Position numbers and translations under genes: made by a program. From Tridacna crocea (lineage: Eukaryota > Mollusca > Bivalvia > Cardiida > Cardiidae), in assembly GCA_943736015.1 (NCBI GenBank), contig OX031059.1, positions 50,541,159-50,605,158 of the forward strand: a stretch of DNA of 64,000 nt, read 5' to 3'. Under the pieces are notes generated by a model. That model made no database searches. It worked only from the letters and a program-made list of their open reading frames with translations, and was not told where the DNA came from. The stretch's first letter is position 1. Every line of letters starts with the position of its first letter. This document shows positions 22,710 to 33,131 of the stretch, piece by piece.

Positions 22710-22807
22710 GAAAAGTGGAACAGGTAGAAATGTCAAATGTGGCATCCAATGGTACAGAGAGTTCCATACCAAACGGAAATACAGGATCAAAAGGAAAGGT
22801 CAAAAAG
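22710..22807 (+). CDS. FRRS1: FRRS1-like exon: polar linker
   Basis: Acceptor TTGCTTGTAG and a GTCAGT donor (less common but functional); phase 1 in completes GGA, phase 0 out. The peptide KVEQVEMSNVASNGTESSIP then NGNTGSKGKVKK is low-complexity and rich in Ser/Asn/Lys, linking the b561 core to the last helix. Support is splice sites and phase continuity on both sides. Confidence 0.78.
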
Positions 22808-22856
22808 GTCAGTTCAAATGTATTATTGATAAAGGAAGTACATGTATGTTCACCTT

Positions 22857-23040
22857 CAACTAGCTACCACACAATCCCAGTAAACCTTGAAGAAAAAATC
22901 TGTAGAAAAAACATTGTTGAAATCAGTGTTGGTACCCCATTAAAGACAAATTCCATTATGATAGCCACATATAAATTGTCATCTGCAAATGCTTTTAGTT
23001 TTGAGAAGTCTACAGTTTGGTTGTTTCATACAGAGTAACT
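22857..23040 (+). mobile_element. TTAA element, core lost
   Basis: Begins 50 bp after the linker exon; CTACCACACAATCCC and GTCATCTGCAAATGC arms remain, palindrome decayed. Confidence 0.65.
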
Positions 23041-23778
23041 TTTGCAAACTAAATGTAACAGGCATTTGAAATCTTGGTGATACTTGAAGGATATGAATAT
23101 AGAATCTTTTGGTTCATGATCAGTAATTATTCCATAACTATTTTTTTTTTTGAAAACAAAGACATTTGGAATAAGGTAGAATAAAGTTTGTACATCAAAC
23201 AGTGATTGGGTTTTTTCCCCATGGTGCATCTTACCAGGTTCTTCTTGTCTATTTCTCTTGGTGAATTACAAATGCCGAAACCATTATATAGTTTGTGAAT
23301 TGTTTTAGGTATATTTACAGACTAATATTGATATCAGTTGCAGACCCTGTTTTTTTTTTAGTCTTTCACGGATAGTTAATAATTCTAATGTCTTCAGTCA
23401 AACTTTAAATACTTTTCAGGGACATGTACATGTACTCACATTGCATTTTAGTGCTTGAATAATACATATGCTGTATGTTTGTGTAAAATAAACTTCAGGT
23501 AAATGGGATTCTCACACATTTTATCTGCATTTTTAAGAAAGAAAATTACTAAATCTGCAAACATTATATGTCCATGTCTCTCAAATTGAGGTAAACATGT
23601 TGCCCCTGGGCATTTTTCTAAATTTTTATTTCATCACTAATTTACCTACATTACTTGTCAAATTAACCAAGATCTAAGATCAGATCTTCTATCAACCAAG
23701 TATGTCAAGCTCTGTAAATGTTTGATTTTCTTGTTGAAAAATCCTAATATCAAAATTGTGTTGTTTCTTTTCTTTCAG
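23041..23778 (+). other. Intron stretch before the terminal FRRS1-like exon
   Basis: AT-rich, with no recognisable repeat or coding signal apart from the TTTCTTTCAG acceptor at its end. Confidence 0.6.
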
Positions 23779-23871
23779 ACGGACAAGACAAAAACTCTTC
23801 TTCTTGCGGTTCATATGGCTTTTACTGGAGCATTTGCCTTGGTTCTAGTGTTGGTTGTGGCCCTGAACTAA
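23779..23871 (+). CDS. FRRS1: FRRS1-like terminal exon: C-terminal membrane helix and stop
   Basis: Acceptor TTCTTTCAG, 30 codons then TAA: TDKTKTLLLAVHMAFTGAFA then LVLVLVVALN. The lysine-containing start followed by about 24 hydrophobic residues gives one last transmembrane helix ending the protein, as in other FRRS1 proteins. Confidence 0.87.
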   Translation, partial: TDKTKTLLLAVHMAFTGAFALVLVLVVALN

Positions 23872-24081
23872 ATTCCCTGTATTTTCAAAAGAAATATTAA
23901 TCCTTTGTACAACTGTCTTCCTTGACAAGGCTGTGGGGGTAATTCAGCTATGGCTTGATTATTTTTAGACCAAGTAATGGCGAAACTGTAGTTTGACATA
24001 AAACAGGAGTTTCAGGCAAAAGGGTTCTTTGTATAATGAAAGTGATGAAAGTCAGTCAGCAGATTGATGAGTATGGTACAA

Positions 24082-24309
24082 TTAACTCTTTACCACACGA
24101 CAAAATTTTAGACTATTTCAAATTGAAAGCATTTGCAGACGACAAAATAAAGGTGACTGAAAAATTTAAATTTGTTCTGGAAGGGTAGAAAACACTGTGG
24201 GAAAAGGAGAAAATGCTGGTTACCAGCATTTTTTCCTTTTCCCACAATGTTTTCTAAAGGCCTCTTTTTCAGGGGCATCAAAAGTAGGGATTGTGTGGTA
24301 ATGGTTTAA
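24082..24309 (-). mobile_element. TTAA element in FRRS1-like 3' region
   Basis: Full length; carries AATAAA at 24146; right TTAA shared with the next element. Confidence 0.93.
24146..24151 (+). promoter_or_regulatory. MITE-borne AATAAA after the FRRS1-like stop
   Basis: It lies in arm 2 of the TTAA element at 24082-24309, in the string GACAAAATAAAGGTGAC, 275 nt after the stop. I found no AATAAA or ATTAAA between the stop and this site. Confidence 0.35.
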
Positions 24310-24528
24310 CTCGTTACCAAATGACAAGATTTTAGACTTGTCCAAATTGAAAGCATTTGCAGATGCCAAAATGTAACAAATGTGATTCAAGAATTGAAAC
24401 TCACCTTAGAAGAGTAGAAAACATTATTGGATTACCAGTTACCAGCATTTTCTCCTTTTCAGACACTGTTTTCAGAAGGCTTCTTCCTCTGGGTCGTAAA
24501 AACTAGGGATTGTTTAGTCAAGGGTTAA
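24306..24528 (-). mobile_element. TTAA element
   Basis: Starts at the shared TTAA; left stem decayed (ATTATTGGATTACC). Confidence 0.88.
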
Positions 24529-24674
24529 TTTAACTCTTTCAGTGACAAATATATAAACTGGATCTTTTTCAACGGCTGCAAATTTAATTCACTCTTACCA
24601 GAAATACTAGTGTCCCATAGGCCTGGCTAAACTGTATGTATAAGGTCACATTTTCACCTGTGATGCTGAAAGAA

Positions 24675-24943
24675 TTTACTCTTTACCACACAACAGAATT
24701 TTAGACTAGTCCAAATTGGAAGCATCTGCAGATGACAAAATTAATGTTAAACTTCGGGTTAGGAAGGGAATAAAACATCGTGGGAAAAGGAGAAAATGCT
24801 TTTTACCAGCATTTTCTCCATGTCCCACCATGTTTTCTACCTAGCTGGAAACAAGTTTTGATTTTTGAGTAACATTTATTTTGTTTTCTGCAAGTGCTTT
24901 CAATTGGGAACAGTCTAAATTTTGTTGTTGGGTAAAGGGTAAA
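24675..24943. mobile_element. TTAA element with two arm-2 halves (symmetric)
   Basis: Left half has TTTAGACTAGTCCAAATT; the inverted right half reads TTTAGACTGTTCCCAATT, so both outer arms are arm 2 and the whole 269 bp is palindromic. Right end GGTAAAGGGTAAA. Confidence 0.85.
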
Positions 24944-25029
24944 TGAGCCTGAGAATACGGCTTATTGAAAACATTGTTGGAAAAGGAGAAAAATGCTGGC
25001 AACTAGCATTTTCTCCTTTTCCCACAATG
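24944..25029 (+). mobile_element. TTAA element fragment
   Basis: Arm 1 scrap and stem-loop GCTGGCAACTAGC; right part missing. Confidence 0.7.
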
Positions 25030-25095
25030 CAATATGTATTTTCTATATTTTCAAAAAGCAATTCCACAAAAAAATAACCACCATCTTAGCCACAA

Positions 25096-25324
25096 TTAAC
25101 CCTTTACTCCATAGATACTCATTTCTACGGATTGCTTGTGGGAGCCTTTGGACAACATTATGGCAAAAGGTGAAATTGCTTGTGACAAGCAATTTCACCT
25201 TTAGCCACAATATTTTCTGCACAATCAGAAGGTGTCATATACACATAAGAAACAGCTTCATCCTTGCTGTTATGTAGGGTCAATTAGAGATACCATAGAC
25301 ATGCCTTATGGGGTAAAGGGTTAA
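25096..25324 (+). mobile_element. TTAA element, subfamily B
   Basis: Core GCTTGTGACAAGC; both TTAA intact. Confidence 0.93.
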
Positions 25325-25860
25325 TCAGTGAAAGCTTTTCACTCCTACAAGTCCAAGTTTCTTGTTGTGGTAAAGAGTCTATAAGTGCTTTGCCTATATA
25401 GCCTCTGCAGACAGCTTTTTGCCTTTTTCAGCAAATCAACTGTGGTGAAAGGAAAAAAAAGCTTGCAAAAGGACAATACATTTTATGCATTTTCTCCAAT
25501 TAATATGATGTTTTTTTTTTAATGTATTTTGCTTGTCTGCCTCGACACCCAAAGTCCTCTGCATGTGGTATGATAATTATGCAGACAAAATACTGTTGGT
25601 TTTTTTGCTTTCATACAACTGATCATTTCATCTTGTCTTTATACATATGGATGCTGGGTTTATCCAATAATATTCATTTTTGTATATAATTTATGTCGGT
25701 TACGCAAGGTTTTTTTTTTTTGCAAATGCTTTTAATGAGGATATAAATCACTTTATAGCATAAGCAACTTATCTAGAAATCTTGGTACTGCTGTAGAAGT
25801 TGAGGTTTTGATTATGTAAGTGGGTTTGTGGAGGCCAAGTGCTATTTCGTACACTATGTA

Positions 25861-25898
25861 AATAAATGAAAGAAGTTGTTGTAAGTCATGAAAATAAA
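25861..25898 (+). promoter_or_regulatory. Candidate poly(A) signals (two AATAAA)
   Basis: AATAAA occurs at 25861-25866 and 25893-25898, followed by TGTCACAATG and T-rich sequence. They are the first such signals outside a MITE downstream of the FRRS1-like stop, about 2 kb away. They could serve a long 3' UTR; the MITE-borne signal at 24146 is the nearer alternative. Confidence 0.3.
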
Positions 25899-25958
25899 CA
25901 AACTGTCACAATGAAACTGTTTCTCTTTATCTATACATACAGGTGGGTTTTTTTAATC

Positions 25959-26098
25959 TTAACACTTAACCATACAAACAAATAATAGACTTGTCCAAAT
26001 TCAAAGTGTTTGTAGAGGACAATTTTAACATGGCTCAAAAGATGGAATTTGTCTTTGATAGAGTAGAAAACATTGTGGGAAAAGGAGAAAATGCTGGT
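25959..26098 (-). mobile_element. TTAA element cut at the hairpin tip
   Basis: Arm 2 and left stem end at GAAAATGCTGGT, exactly at the centre; nothing of the right half follows. Confidence 0.85.
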
Positions 26099-26280
26099 CA
26101 ACTAATAATGATTTAACAGCAACTTTCAATTTGCAATAATGTCTTGCAACAAAGTAAAAAAAAGAACCTAAACAGTTTGTTACAGAAGATTGCAAATAAT
26201 CAAACTAAGAAGAAGTTTTAGTAAGCATTGTGGGAGAACGTGCAAAATCAAATAACAAACATGGTCTCATTTTTCCACAT

Positions 26281-26575
26281 GTTTTCTCACCTTTTTAAAC
26301 ACAAAATATAAACACTGAATGAGAAAACACACAAATTTATTTATTTATGTCTTTTCAACACATGTAAAAAAAACCCCAAATCATTTTTATTAAATCTTCA
26401 TCACAATAACGGCATAAAAATAAAAGTTGACAATATGGTAGTATACTATCATTACATATATTGGTTTGGGTATGATATCTCTGGAGAACTCGTACCCTTG
26501 AGATTGGGGTACGAGTTTTCTAGAGTATAAGTTCTCCAGGATACAAGTTCTCCTGATACTGTTTCGACCACTTAC
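26281..26575. repeat. Interspersed repeat with GAGAACTC motifs, copy 1
   Basis: Shares with 30940-31470 the stretches TTTTCAACACATGTAAAAAA, CATCACAATAACGGCATAAA and AAAAGTTGACAATATGG, then CTCTGGAGAACTCGTACCC and AAGTTCTCCTGATACTG. Internal inverted motifs GTACAAGTTCTCC / GGAGAACTCGTAC. Confidence 0.8.
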
Positions 26576-26746
26576 AGTAGATCTAGATCTATGTAACTCA
26601 GCAAGCAGTGAATATTTATTAAAAAAAAAAATCTATTCTATTTATTTGAGTTTCAGTGGCACAACTCTGGTCTCAAAATGCATCTTAATTACTATAAATT
26701 TGAATTTTTCTTGGAGGTAGGTCCACTAATCCCATTTGAGATGGGG

Positions 26747-26975
26747 TTAACTTATTACCAAACGACAATATTTTAGGTTTGTTTAAATTGAAAACATTTG
26801 CAGACGACAAAATAAAAGAGACTGAAAATTCGAAATTTGTTTTGTGAAGGGCAGATAACATTGTGGCAAAAGGAGAAAATGCTGATTACAAGGATTTCCT
26901 CCTTTACCCACAATGTTTTCTAAAGGTTTCTTTCCTGGGGGCGTCAAAAGTAGGGATTGTGTGGTAATGGGTTAA
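26747..26975 (-). mobile_element. TTAA element, full length
   Basis: TTAACTTATTACC to GGTAATGGGTTAA; core GCTGATTACAAGG. Confidence 0.92.
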
Positions 26976-27117
26976 CAAACCTCTCTCCGCCTCCGAAGCA
27001 AGGGTTAGCAGATGCCCTAACAGGGCTAGACCGTAGCTTGCTCTAGACAAAGCCACAATGATAACAACAGAGCCACCCTCCGAATTGAAGGTTAGCCTCC
27101 TGTCCGAACCAACTACA
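26976..27117. other. GC-richer spacer between two MITEs
   Basis: 140 bp of less AT-rich sequence (CTCCGCCTCCGAAGCAAGG) unlike either flank; possibly another repeat. No coding signal. Confidence 0.4.
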
Positions 27118-27349
27118 TTGAACCCATTACCACACAATCCCTACTTTTGACGACCCTGAGAAATAAGCCTTTACGAAAACATTGTGGGAAAAGGAGAAAA
27201 TGCTGGTAACCAGCATTTTCTCCTTTTCCCACAATGTTTTCTACTCTTCACAGAACAAAAATTTTAATTTTGAGTCACTTTTATTTTGTCATCTGCAAAT
27301 GCTTTCAATTCGGACAAAACTAAAATTTTGTTGTTTGGTAATGAGTTAA
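27118..27349 (+). mobile_element. TTAA element, full length
   Basis: TTGAACCCATTACCACAC to GGTAATGAGTTAA, perfect stem. Confidence 0.92.
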
Positions 27350-27446
27350 TAAGAAAATTAAATTTTAATTGATAAAGATAGGCAATAGATCAATGGGAGG
27401 AAATGGACGTTTTCAAATAGATCAAAATTGGACTAGAATAAAAACT

Positions 27447-27973
27447 AAAGGCCCTTGAGGGCCTGAAATTGCTCTACTGGCAATGAATTTGCTTTTGTAT
27501 TAACATACATTATGAATTTATGATGTAAAAATACAAAAAGAAAAAAACAACACAAAAGTGTGTTTATGCAACTGGGCTTCAACCCACTAAGACTTCATAA
27601 CTAGATATGGTGAATTGAAACTCCGGGGCCATTGGCCCTGGAGCGCTTACCTGAGACTATAGCTTATGGGCGAAATTCAATTCTTTGAACAAATTTGGTA
27701 GAGCTTAACCAAAGGAACATCCATGCCAAGTTTCATCAAGATTGGGGCAGTGGTTTAGGAGGTGTTTAACCCTTTACTCCATAGATACTCATTTCTACGC
27801 TTTGCTTGTAGGAGCTGTTGAAAAACATTGTGGCAAAAGGTGAAATTGCTCATGATGAGCAATTTCACCTTTTTTGTCACAATATTTTTGATGTATAAAG
27901 GAATTGTTGACAGACACTGGACACAGGGCGATCACAATAGCTCACCTTTAGGACTTTGTGCTAAGGTGAGCTA
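27447..27973 (+). mobile_element. Hairpin-ended element with nested subfamily-B TTAA element
   Basis: Left end AAGGCCCTTGAGGGCCTG; right end GATCACAATAGCTCACCTTT with hairpin GCTCACCTTtAG...CTaAGGTGAGC and CTAG. A truncated TTAA-B element sits inside at 27775. The phrase CCAAGTTTCATCAAGATTGG occurs before the insertion. Confidence 0.65.
27775..27895 (+). mobile_element. TTAA element, subfamily B, right-truncated
   Basis: Core GCTCATGATGAGC; nested in the hairpin-ended element. Confidence 0.85.
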
Positions 27974-28149
27974 GAAACAGTGAATAAAATGAAGTGCAAT
28001 TTCTCAAAAGTAAATGTTTGGAATCCAAGCCGAATCTGAAAGTGTTTTAGTATGCCTTATTTTACACAATCCTGGCTAACTTCAAGGAAACGTGACTAAA
28101 AATGTGGACTTTGTTGAGTAAACAATACTAAGTCATCAAATGGCTGCTT

Positions 28150-29060
28150 TTTCTGAATGGTTTATTAGTGTCTCTTCACTTATAAATTATAATAGAGTTC
28201 AATTTGTTCTTGAACCAAACAATCTTTGCAAGTTTCAACATAATTGGATGAACACTGTGAACTTCATTGCCTAAGCATGAAATGGAAATTTTAAACTTTA
28301 AATGGCTACTTTTCCAACACTGATTGTCAGTTGTTTTGTTTTTGTTTTAAAAAATTAATTGGGTTCAAGCTGTTTTAGATACAAAGTAATTGCGCAAGCT
28401 CAATGAAAATCCGGCCCCAAATGCTGACTTCATTGCATTAACAAGAAATGGAAATTTTCAACATTAACTGGCTGCTTTTCACATACTGATTGTCTTTTTT
28501 TTCAAAATAGATAAGGTTTAAGCTGTTGATAATACAAAACAACTGTGTAAGTTTCATGAAAATCTTACCTCAAATGCTGACTTCCATCGCATAAACTGAA
28601 GAAATGGAGATTTTCATCAGCAAAACGTTACTTTTCCAATACTGTTTTTTTCAAATTCAACAGGGTTCAAGCTATTTATGAGATTAACAAATTGCAAGTT
28701 TTACAAATATCTGATAACAAATGCAGACTTTATTGCATTAACAAGAAATGGAAATTTTCAGCTTAAAACGGCTACTTTTCCCATATTGTTGGTTGATTTT
28801 TTTTTTTTTTTTCAAAATCAATAGGCTGAAGCTTTTGATAAGATAAAGAAACTGTAAGTTTCACTGAAATCTGACCACAGATGTAGATTTTGTGGCATAA
28901 ACAAGAAATAGAAATTTCAAACTTGAAATGGCTACTTTTCCCATAGAATATGTTGGAATTTTGTCATAATCGATAGGCTTCAAGCCATTGATGAGATAAA
29001 CAAACTGTGTAAGTTTCACGAAAATCTGATGAGAAATGCAGATTTTATCACGTAAACCAA
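28150..29060. repeat. Tandem array, about 155-bp units (five to six)
   Basis: The landmark GAAATGGAAATTTTCAAC recurs at about 28279, 28445, 28601, 28744 and 28902, accompanied by GGCTACTTTTCC, TTCAAGC and AACTGTGTAAGTTTCA. Units are strongly diverged. The array is followed by a GACA/GACGG-rich stretch (29070-29115), as in the hairpin-ended elements. Confidence 0.75.
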
Positions 29061-29129
29061 AAAAAAGATTAACAGATTGACAGACAGACAGACAGAGTCA
29101 GACGGACGGAAAGATGGACTGCGGAAACT

Positions 29130-30790
29130 CCACCATGACATAGACAGTAGAGTTAAAAACTGCCATGACATAGACAGTAGAATTATAAACGAGAGAAAGC
29201 TCCTAATTATCGCTGTGGATCGGTCTCCGGTCTGTCCCAGATACGTTCTGCATTAGATTCCATTGTGATTTTTATGGTCAAAGGGAAAGAACTCGAACAA
29301 CATGGTATCCATCAGTTATGAAGAGTACTCTCCCTTATTATTACCCCCCCCTCCCCGGAGTAGTCTTTTTTTCAACCATTACAAACAGTCACACCGGTAA
29401 GAACCGGTGCAGGGTTAATTTATACCCGCACGGTCTATCGAAAAACCCAGACCCTCTATTAACAGTTATTCTGCTAATTAAGTAAAATGCGACTTTCAAG
29501 CCGATTTTGAAACCCAATCTTTGCTATTTCAAAGGAGTTTTCTTTTTAAAAATGTGCTGAATGGGCCGTGTAGATTCAAGATAAGCCTGCACGTTCATTT
29601 TATAAGTAGACACCCGAGTTTAGTCTGCTGGTTTCCCTGCTGGTATTTACAGTCAAAGGCAGGATGCTGTTGCGTTATTTCAATTAAATCAATAAATTGT
29701 CTCACAGATTAATTGTTCAAATTAATAGAAAGTGCATGACCTCCAATCTTACAAACCCCTTCCACCTCCACAAAAAAAGAGGGGGTGGGGTGTTTCTAAA
29801 CTGGGATCAACATTTATACAATCGGGAAAATCAAAGCTTTCATCTCCATTTATTACCTTGGAAGATTCAATCCCGTATGCTTTCACTATCTGTCCACTGT
29901 TCCTTGGGTCAAATGGTCAAAGAAATGATTGTTCTTTGGCAATTCAGCCCATATTGACGATATTTATTGATAACCTCGAAAACCTAATTGAACGAAAACA
30001 TGTAGTTGGTTCATACGTTTAAATGCTGTAACACAATAAAGCTTATTTATCGTATACATTCATCAGCTGATAAATTTAGTTGTAAAAGTTACATTTACAT
30101 TCTGCCCTAGCTCTTATTTTGATAACCGGATTATTACTTCCAAGTTTAAATTTCGGCGGTCGCCTTGTTTACAAATGTAATGAAATACAAGGGAGACTAC
30201 CACCTGTTTACAAAATAGTAACCATGTCTGCAATATTGGTTTTTCTTTCTTTTTTTCTTCTGTCATGATATTTTCAGAAGTAGGAGCATCTGCAATCCTG
30301 TCTTAAACTTTACCAGAAATAATGACAGCTCTACAAATATATTTTGCGATACAGATCGTCTTCACAAGCTGCAATGATGTTTATTCGTCTTCGGTTTTAT
30401 GCCTTCCACATCTGTAAGGGAAGTAACTCTGTCATGAAAAGTGATATCAGTAAATACGAGTTTTCTCCCTTTGACCATAAAATTGCACCAAATTTTAGCC
30501 GATCTCGGTTCGTTCCACACACAACTTCTCATTGACGTAAATCAGTGTAAACAGGGTGGAGAGAAAGTAGAAGTGTTCATGAGATACAGAAACATCTAAA
30601 AGTCGCACAAATTAATATGAAAATAGGCATAGCCTAAAAACAGGAGAGAGAGACTTCTTTTTTCTTTCCCAGCGATTTTTTTAATGGAAGTAGATAAATG
30701 TATACTGCTTTAACTAACAAGCTACAAATTTTACACTCTTCTAAATTGTAAACTTCTTCAAAAACATTCAAATGTTAGACAAATGAAACA
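29130..30790. other. Apparently unique intergenic stretch
   Basis: No MITE, palindrome or convincing exon; overlapping short ORFs at 29697-30022 have no motifs. A C-rich run occurs at 29344. Confidence 0.5.
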
Positions 30791-30794
30791 AGAG

Positions 30795-30916
30795 CCTCAA
30801 CAGGGTAAAAAACATTGTGGAAAATGGGGGGGAGAACGTTGGTTACCAGAATTTTCACCTCAGAATCATTCTCCTTCAGGGTTGTTCAGACTCGGGATTG
30901 TGTTGTAGAGAGTTAA
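30795..30916 (-). mobile_element. TTAA element, degraded
   Basis: AACGTTGGTTACCAGAATT core; right AGAGAGTTAA. Confidence 0.7.
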
Positions 30917-30939
30917 CTCTGGATAAATTAAACTCCAGA

Positions 30940-31470
30940 TTATCAAACACAAGATTTAAACACTGCATGAAAAAACACGCAAGTTTATTAACTTTATTTG
31001 TCTTTTCAACAGATGTAAAAAAAAAAAACATTTTAATCAAATCTACATCACAATAACAGCATAAAAATAAAAGTTGACAACATGGTGGTTAACCCTTTCC
31101 CAAACGACAAACTTTTAGACTAGACCAAATTGAAAGCATTTGCAGACGACAATTCAACTTTTGCCTTAAAGATGATTTTGTCTACGAGAGGGTAGAAAAC
31201 TTTGTGGGAAAAGGAGAAAATGCTGGTTACCAGCATTTTCTCCTTTTCCCACAATGTTTTCAAAAGGCTACTAGATCTACTACAGACCCGTAAAAACCAG
31301 GGATTGTTTGGTAAAGGGTTAATTAACTATTATTAGTGAAAAGTAAGGGTACAAGTTCTCCAGAGAACTCGTAACCAGGGTACAACTTCTCTGGAGAACT
31401 CGAACCCTTGAGATTGGGGTACAAGGTCTACTGGGTATGAGTTCTCCTGATACTGAATAACGGGCAGTTT
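30940..31470. repeat. Interspersed repeat with GAGAACTC motifs, copy 2 (interrupted)
   Basis: Same order as 26281-26575, but split by a TTAA element at 31089-31322 placed after GTTGACAACATGGTGG. Confidence 0.8.
31089..31322 (-). mobile_element. TTAA element nested in a repeat
   Basis: TTAACCCTTTCCCAAAC to GGTAAAGGGTTAA, splitting the repeat 30940-31470. Confidence 0.93.
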
Positions 31471-31563
31471 TTGTCTCATTGGTGAATTCACAACAAAAAT
31501 GCCAGGGATCCGTCTTCAAAAGTATCGAGGAACTGTCTCCAAAACTGTCGGGGAACTGCACAT

Positions 31564-31815
31564 GTGTCTTGTTCCCCGGAACAAGAGGCTAGAAGAGAAA
31601 CATGCAGCTTTGAGTTTGATACTAATGATAGTTCGGATGAAGTTTTAGCAGATATTGAAAAATATGAAAGTCAAAAACCGGCCTCAGTAGACAAACTGCC
31701 AACCGATCATGCAAGATCTCTTATGCTGAATTCCACTTTCTCCAACTATATACGTTTAATTTTTCACTTAATTACAACCAATGATTTACGAATATTTCGG
31801 ATTCATTCTGTTTAA
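31564..31815 (+). other. Unrecognised small ORF
   Basis: The 83-codon frame starts MSCSPEQEARRETCSFEFDT and continues with the acidic NDSSDEVLADIEKYESQKP; after about residue 52 it becomes AT-rich and non-protein-like. The first half looks more coding than its surroundings and could be the remnant of a transposon ORF or an isolated 5' exon. I see no Kozak context, splice partner or family match, so I do not call a gene. Confidence 0.15.
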
Positions 31816-32206
31816 AAGTTTTTGAGAAATAATCAATACCCGCAGTTATTGTTTAAAAAGGTTAATGAAAAGAAAAAAAGCTCAAATAAATGTTGTTATA
31901 CAACCAAATCGTTAGTGTGAAATAAAGAGGTTATTTCACATATCGTCTCGTTCTAAGCTCATATTACTAATACTTAGTAGGGAATATTGATTGGTAAATA
32001 ACTGTAACCTTGCCCTAGGAAGAGGTTAAATGGATGGAAAACAGCACTGTCACTCGATGCTGATTAACTGTACCAAGTTCTGAAATTCAAACATGAGGTT
32101 TAAAGTTATTGGCCTGATACAACCACCATCTTCCCCACCACAGTGCAAACGCCCAAACAGAGATGCAGGCAATATCTACCAACCACAATCAGAATCATAC
32201 AGATGC

Positions 32207-32436
32207 TTTATCTCTTTACCAAATGACAAAATTCTAGACTGGTCCAAATTGAAAGCACCTGCAGACGACAAAATAGACGTAACTTAAAAATTAAAATTTG
32301 TTTCCAGCAGGGTTGAAAACATTGTGGGAAAAGGAGAAAATGCTGGTTACCAGCATTTTCTCCTTTTCCCACAATGTTTTCAAAAGGCTTCTATCTCAGG
32401 GTCATAAAAACTAGGGATTGTTTGGTAAAGGGTTAA
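32207..32436 (-). mobile_element. TTAA element
   Basis: TTTATCTCTTTACC left; right TTAA; perfect stem. Confidence 0.92.
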
Positions 32437-32535
32437 TATTCTGTACCTTTTGAACTTATGTGCTATAATCTGTGTACCAGAACTTCACAATTTCATAATG
32501 TTTTCCAAAGTTTTTCAGAGTTAACGTGTCAGATG

Positions 32536-32970
32536 CAGAGCTTCAGATAAGAGAGAGTGATGGTTTTCTAAATCCATTATTTCTCATCCAAACCCAATGT
32601 CGTGGGTACTCAATGTAATCATCTCAATGAGATGATTGAATCATCTCAATGAGATGATTCTAATGAGTACCCATAACATAAGGTTTATCTGGGAATAATT
32701 AACCCATTACCACACAATCCCTACTTTTGACGCCCCTGAGACAGAAGCCTTTTGAAAACACTATGGGAAAAGGAGAAAATGCTGGTTACCAGCATTTTCT
32801 CCTTTCCCCACAGTGTTTTCTACCCTTCCCAGAACAAATTTCTATTTTTCAGTCACCTTTGTCGTCTGTAAATGCTTTCAATTTGGACCAGTCCAAAATT
32901 TTCTCGTGTGGTAATGAGTTAATATTTTCAATACTCAAATCAAAATCACTTCCTTTATCTATAGCTGAGC
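32536..32970. mobile_element. CAGAGCTC-family MITE interrupted by a TTAA element
   Basis: The left end CAGAGCTTCAGATAAGAG and the inner palindrome GGGTACTCA...TGAGTACCC match the copies at 49046 and 52494. The right part is split: AGGTTTATCTGGGAATAA, then a TTAA element (32699-32922), then TATTTTCAATACTCAAATC to the end. ATG flanks both ends, possibly a 3-bp duplication. Confidence 0.85.
32699..32922 (+). mobile_element. TTAA element nested in a CAGAGCTC-family MITE
   Basis: AATAA-TTAA-CCCATTACC ... AATGAG-TTAA-TATTTTC; the host copies at 49046 and 52494 show the single TTAA. Confidence 0.95.
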
Positions 32971-33015
32971 AGATGCATGCATGGACAGTAATGTTAGCAT
33001 TTCACCATACATTGG

Positions 33016-33131
33016 CCAAAGGAGAAAATGCTGGTGTTCTCCATGTTTTCTACCTTTTCTGATTGAATTTGTCATCCTGAATGCTTTCAATGTGGCAAAG
33101 TCTAAAATTTGTGTGTCTTCTGAAGAGTTAA
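33016..33131 (+). mobile_element. TTAA element fragment
   Basis: Left stem then TTCTCCATGTTTTC; arm 2 to AAGAGTTAA, sharing TTAA with the next. Confidence 0.72.

Larger units (their letters stand above)
59..23871 (+). other. FRRS1: FRRS1-like ferric-chelate reductase gene, 3' part (gene span)
   Basis: Eleven exons from 6499 to 23871, plus a doubtful one at 59-145, join without frame breaks into 432 codons and a stop. The order is DOMON domain (exons 6499, 7357, 9306), linker, cytochrome b561 core (exons 10496 to 17070), polar lysine-rich linker (22710) and a C-terminal hydrophobic helix (23779). Family knowledge: FRRS1/SDR2 proteins are membrane haem proteins that move electrons across a membrane and reduce ferric iron; a reeler domain usually precedes DOMON and would lie off the left edge. 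The four histidines expected to bind two haems are visible in KAHG, VHRF, SHPV and WAHW. Introns are 0.3-6.4 kb and packed with MITEs. The 3' UTR begins at 23872. The family call is firm; the substrate and exact orthology are inference. Confidence 0.88.
23872..25900 (+). other. 3' UTR and downstream region of the FRRS1-like gene
   Basis: This stretch follows the stop codon and holds five TTAA elements or fragments. The first AATAAA after the stop is at 24146-24151, inside a MITE arm; two others outside MITEs are at 25861 and 25893. The true cleavage site cannot be told from sequence. Confidence 0.4.

Noticed and set aside
26904-27137. 77-codon minus-strand ORF across the GC-richer spacer
   Set aside because: Ends lie in MITE sequence and the middle (RASYGLALLGHLLTLASEAE) has no recognisable domain or splice context.
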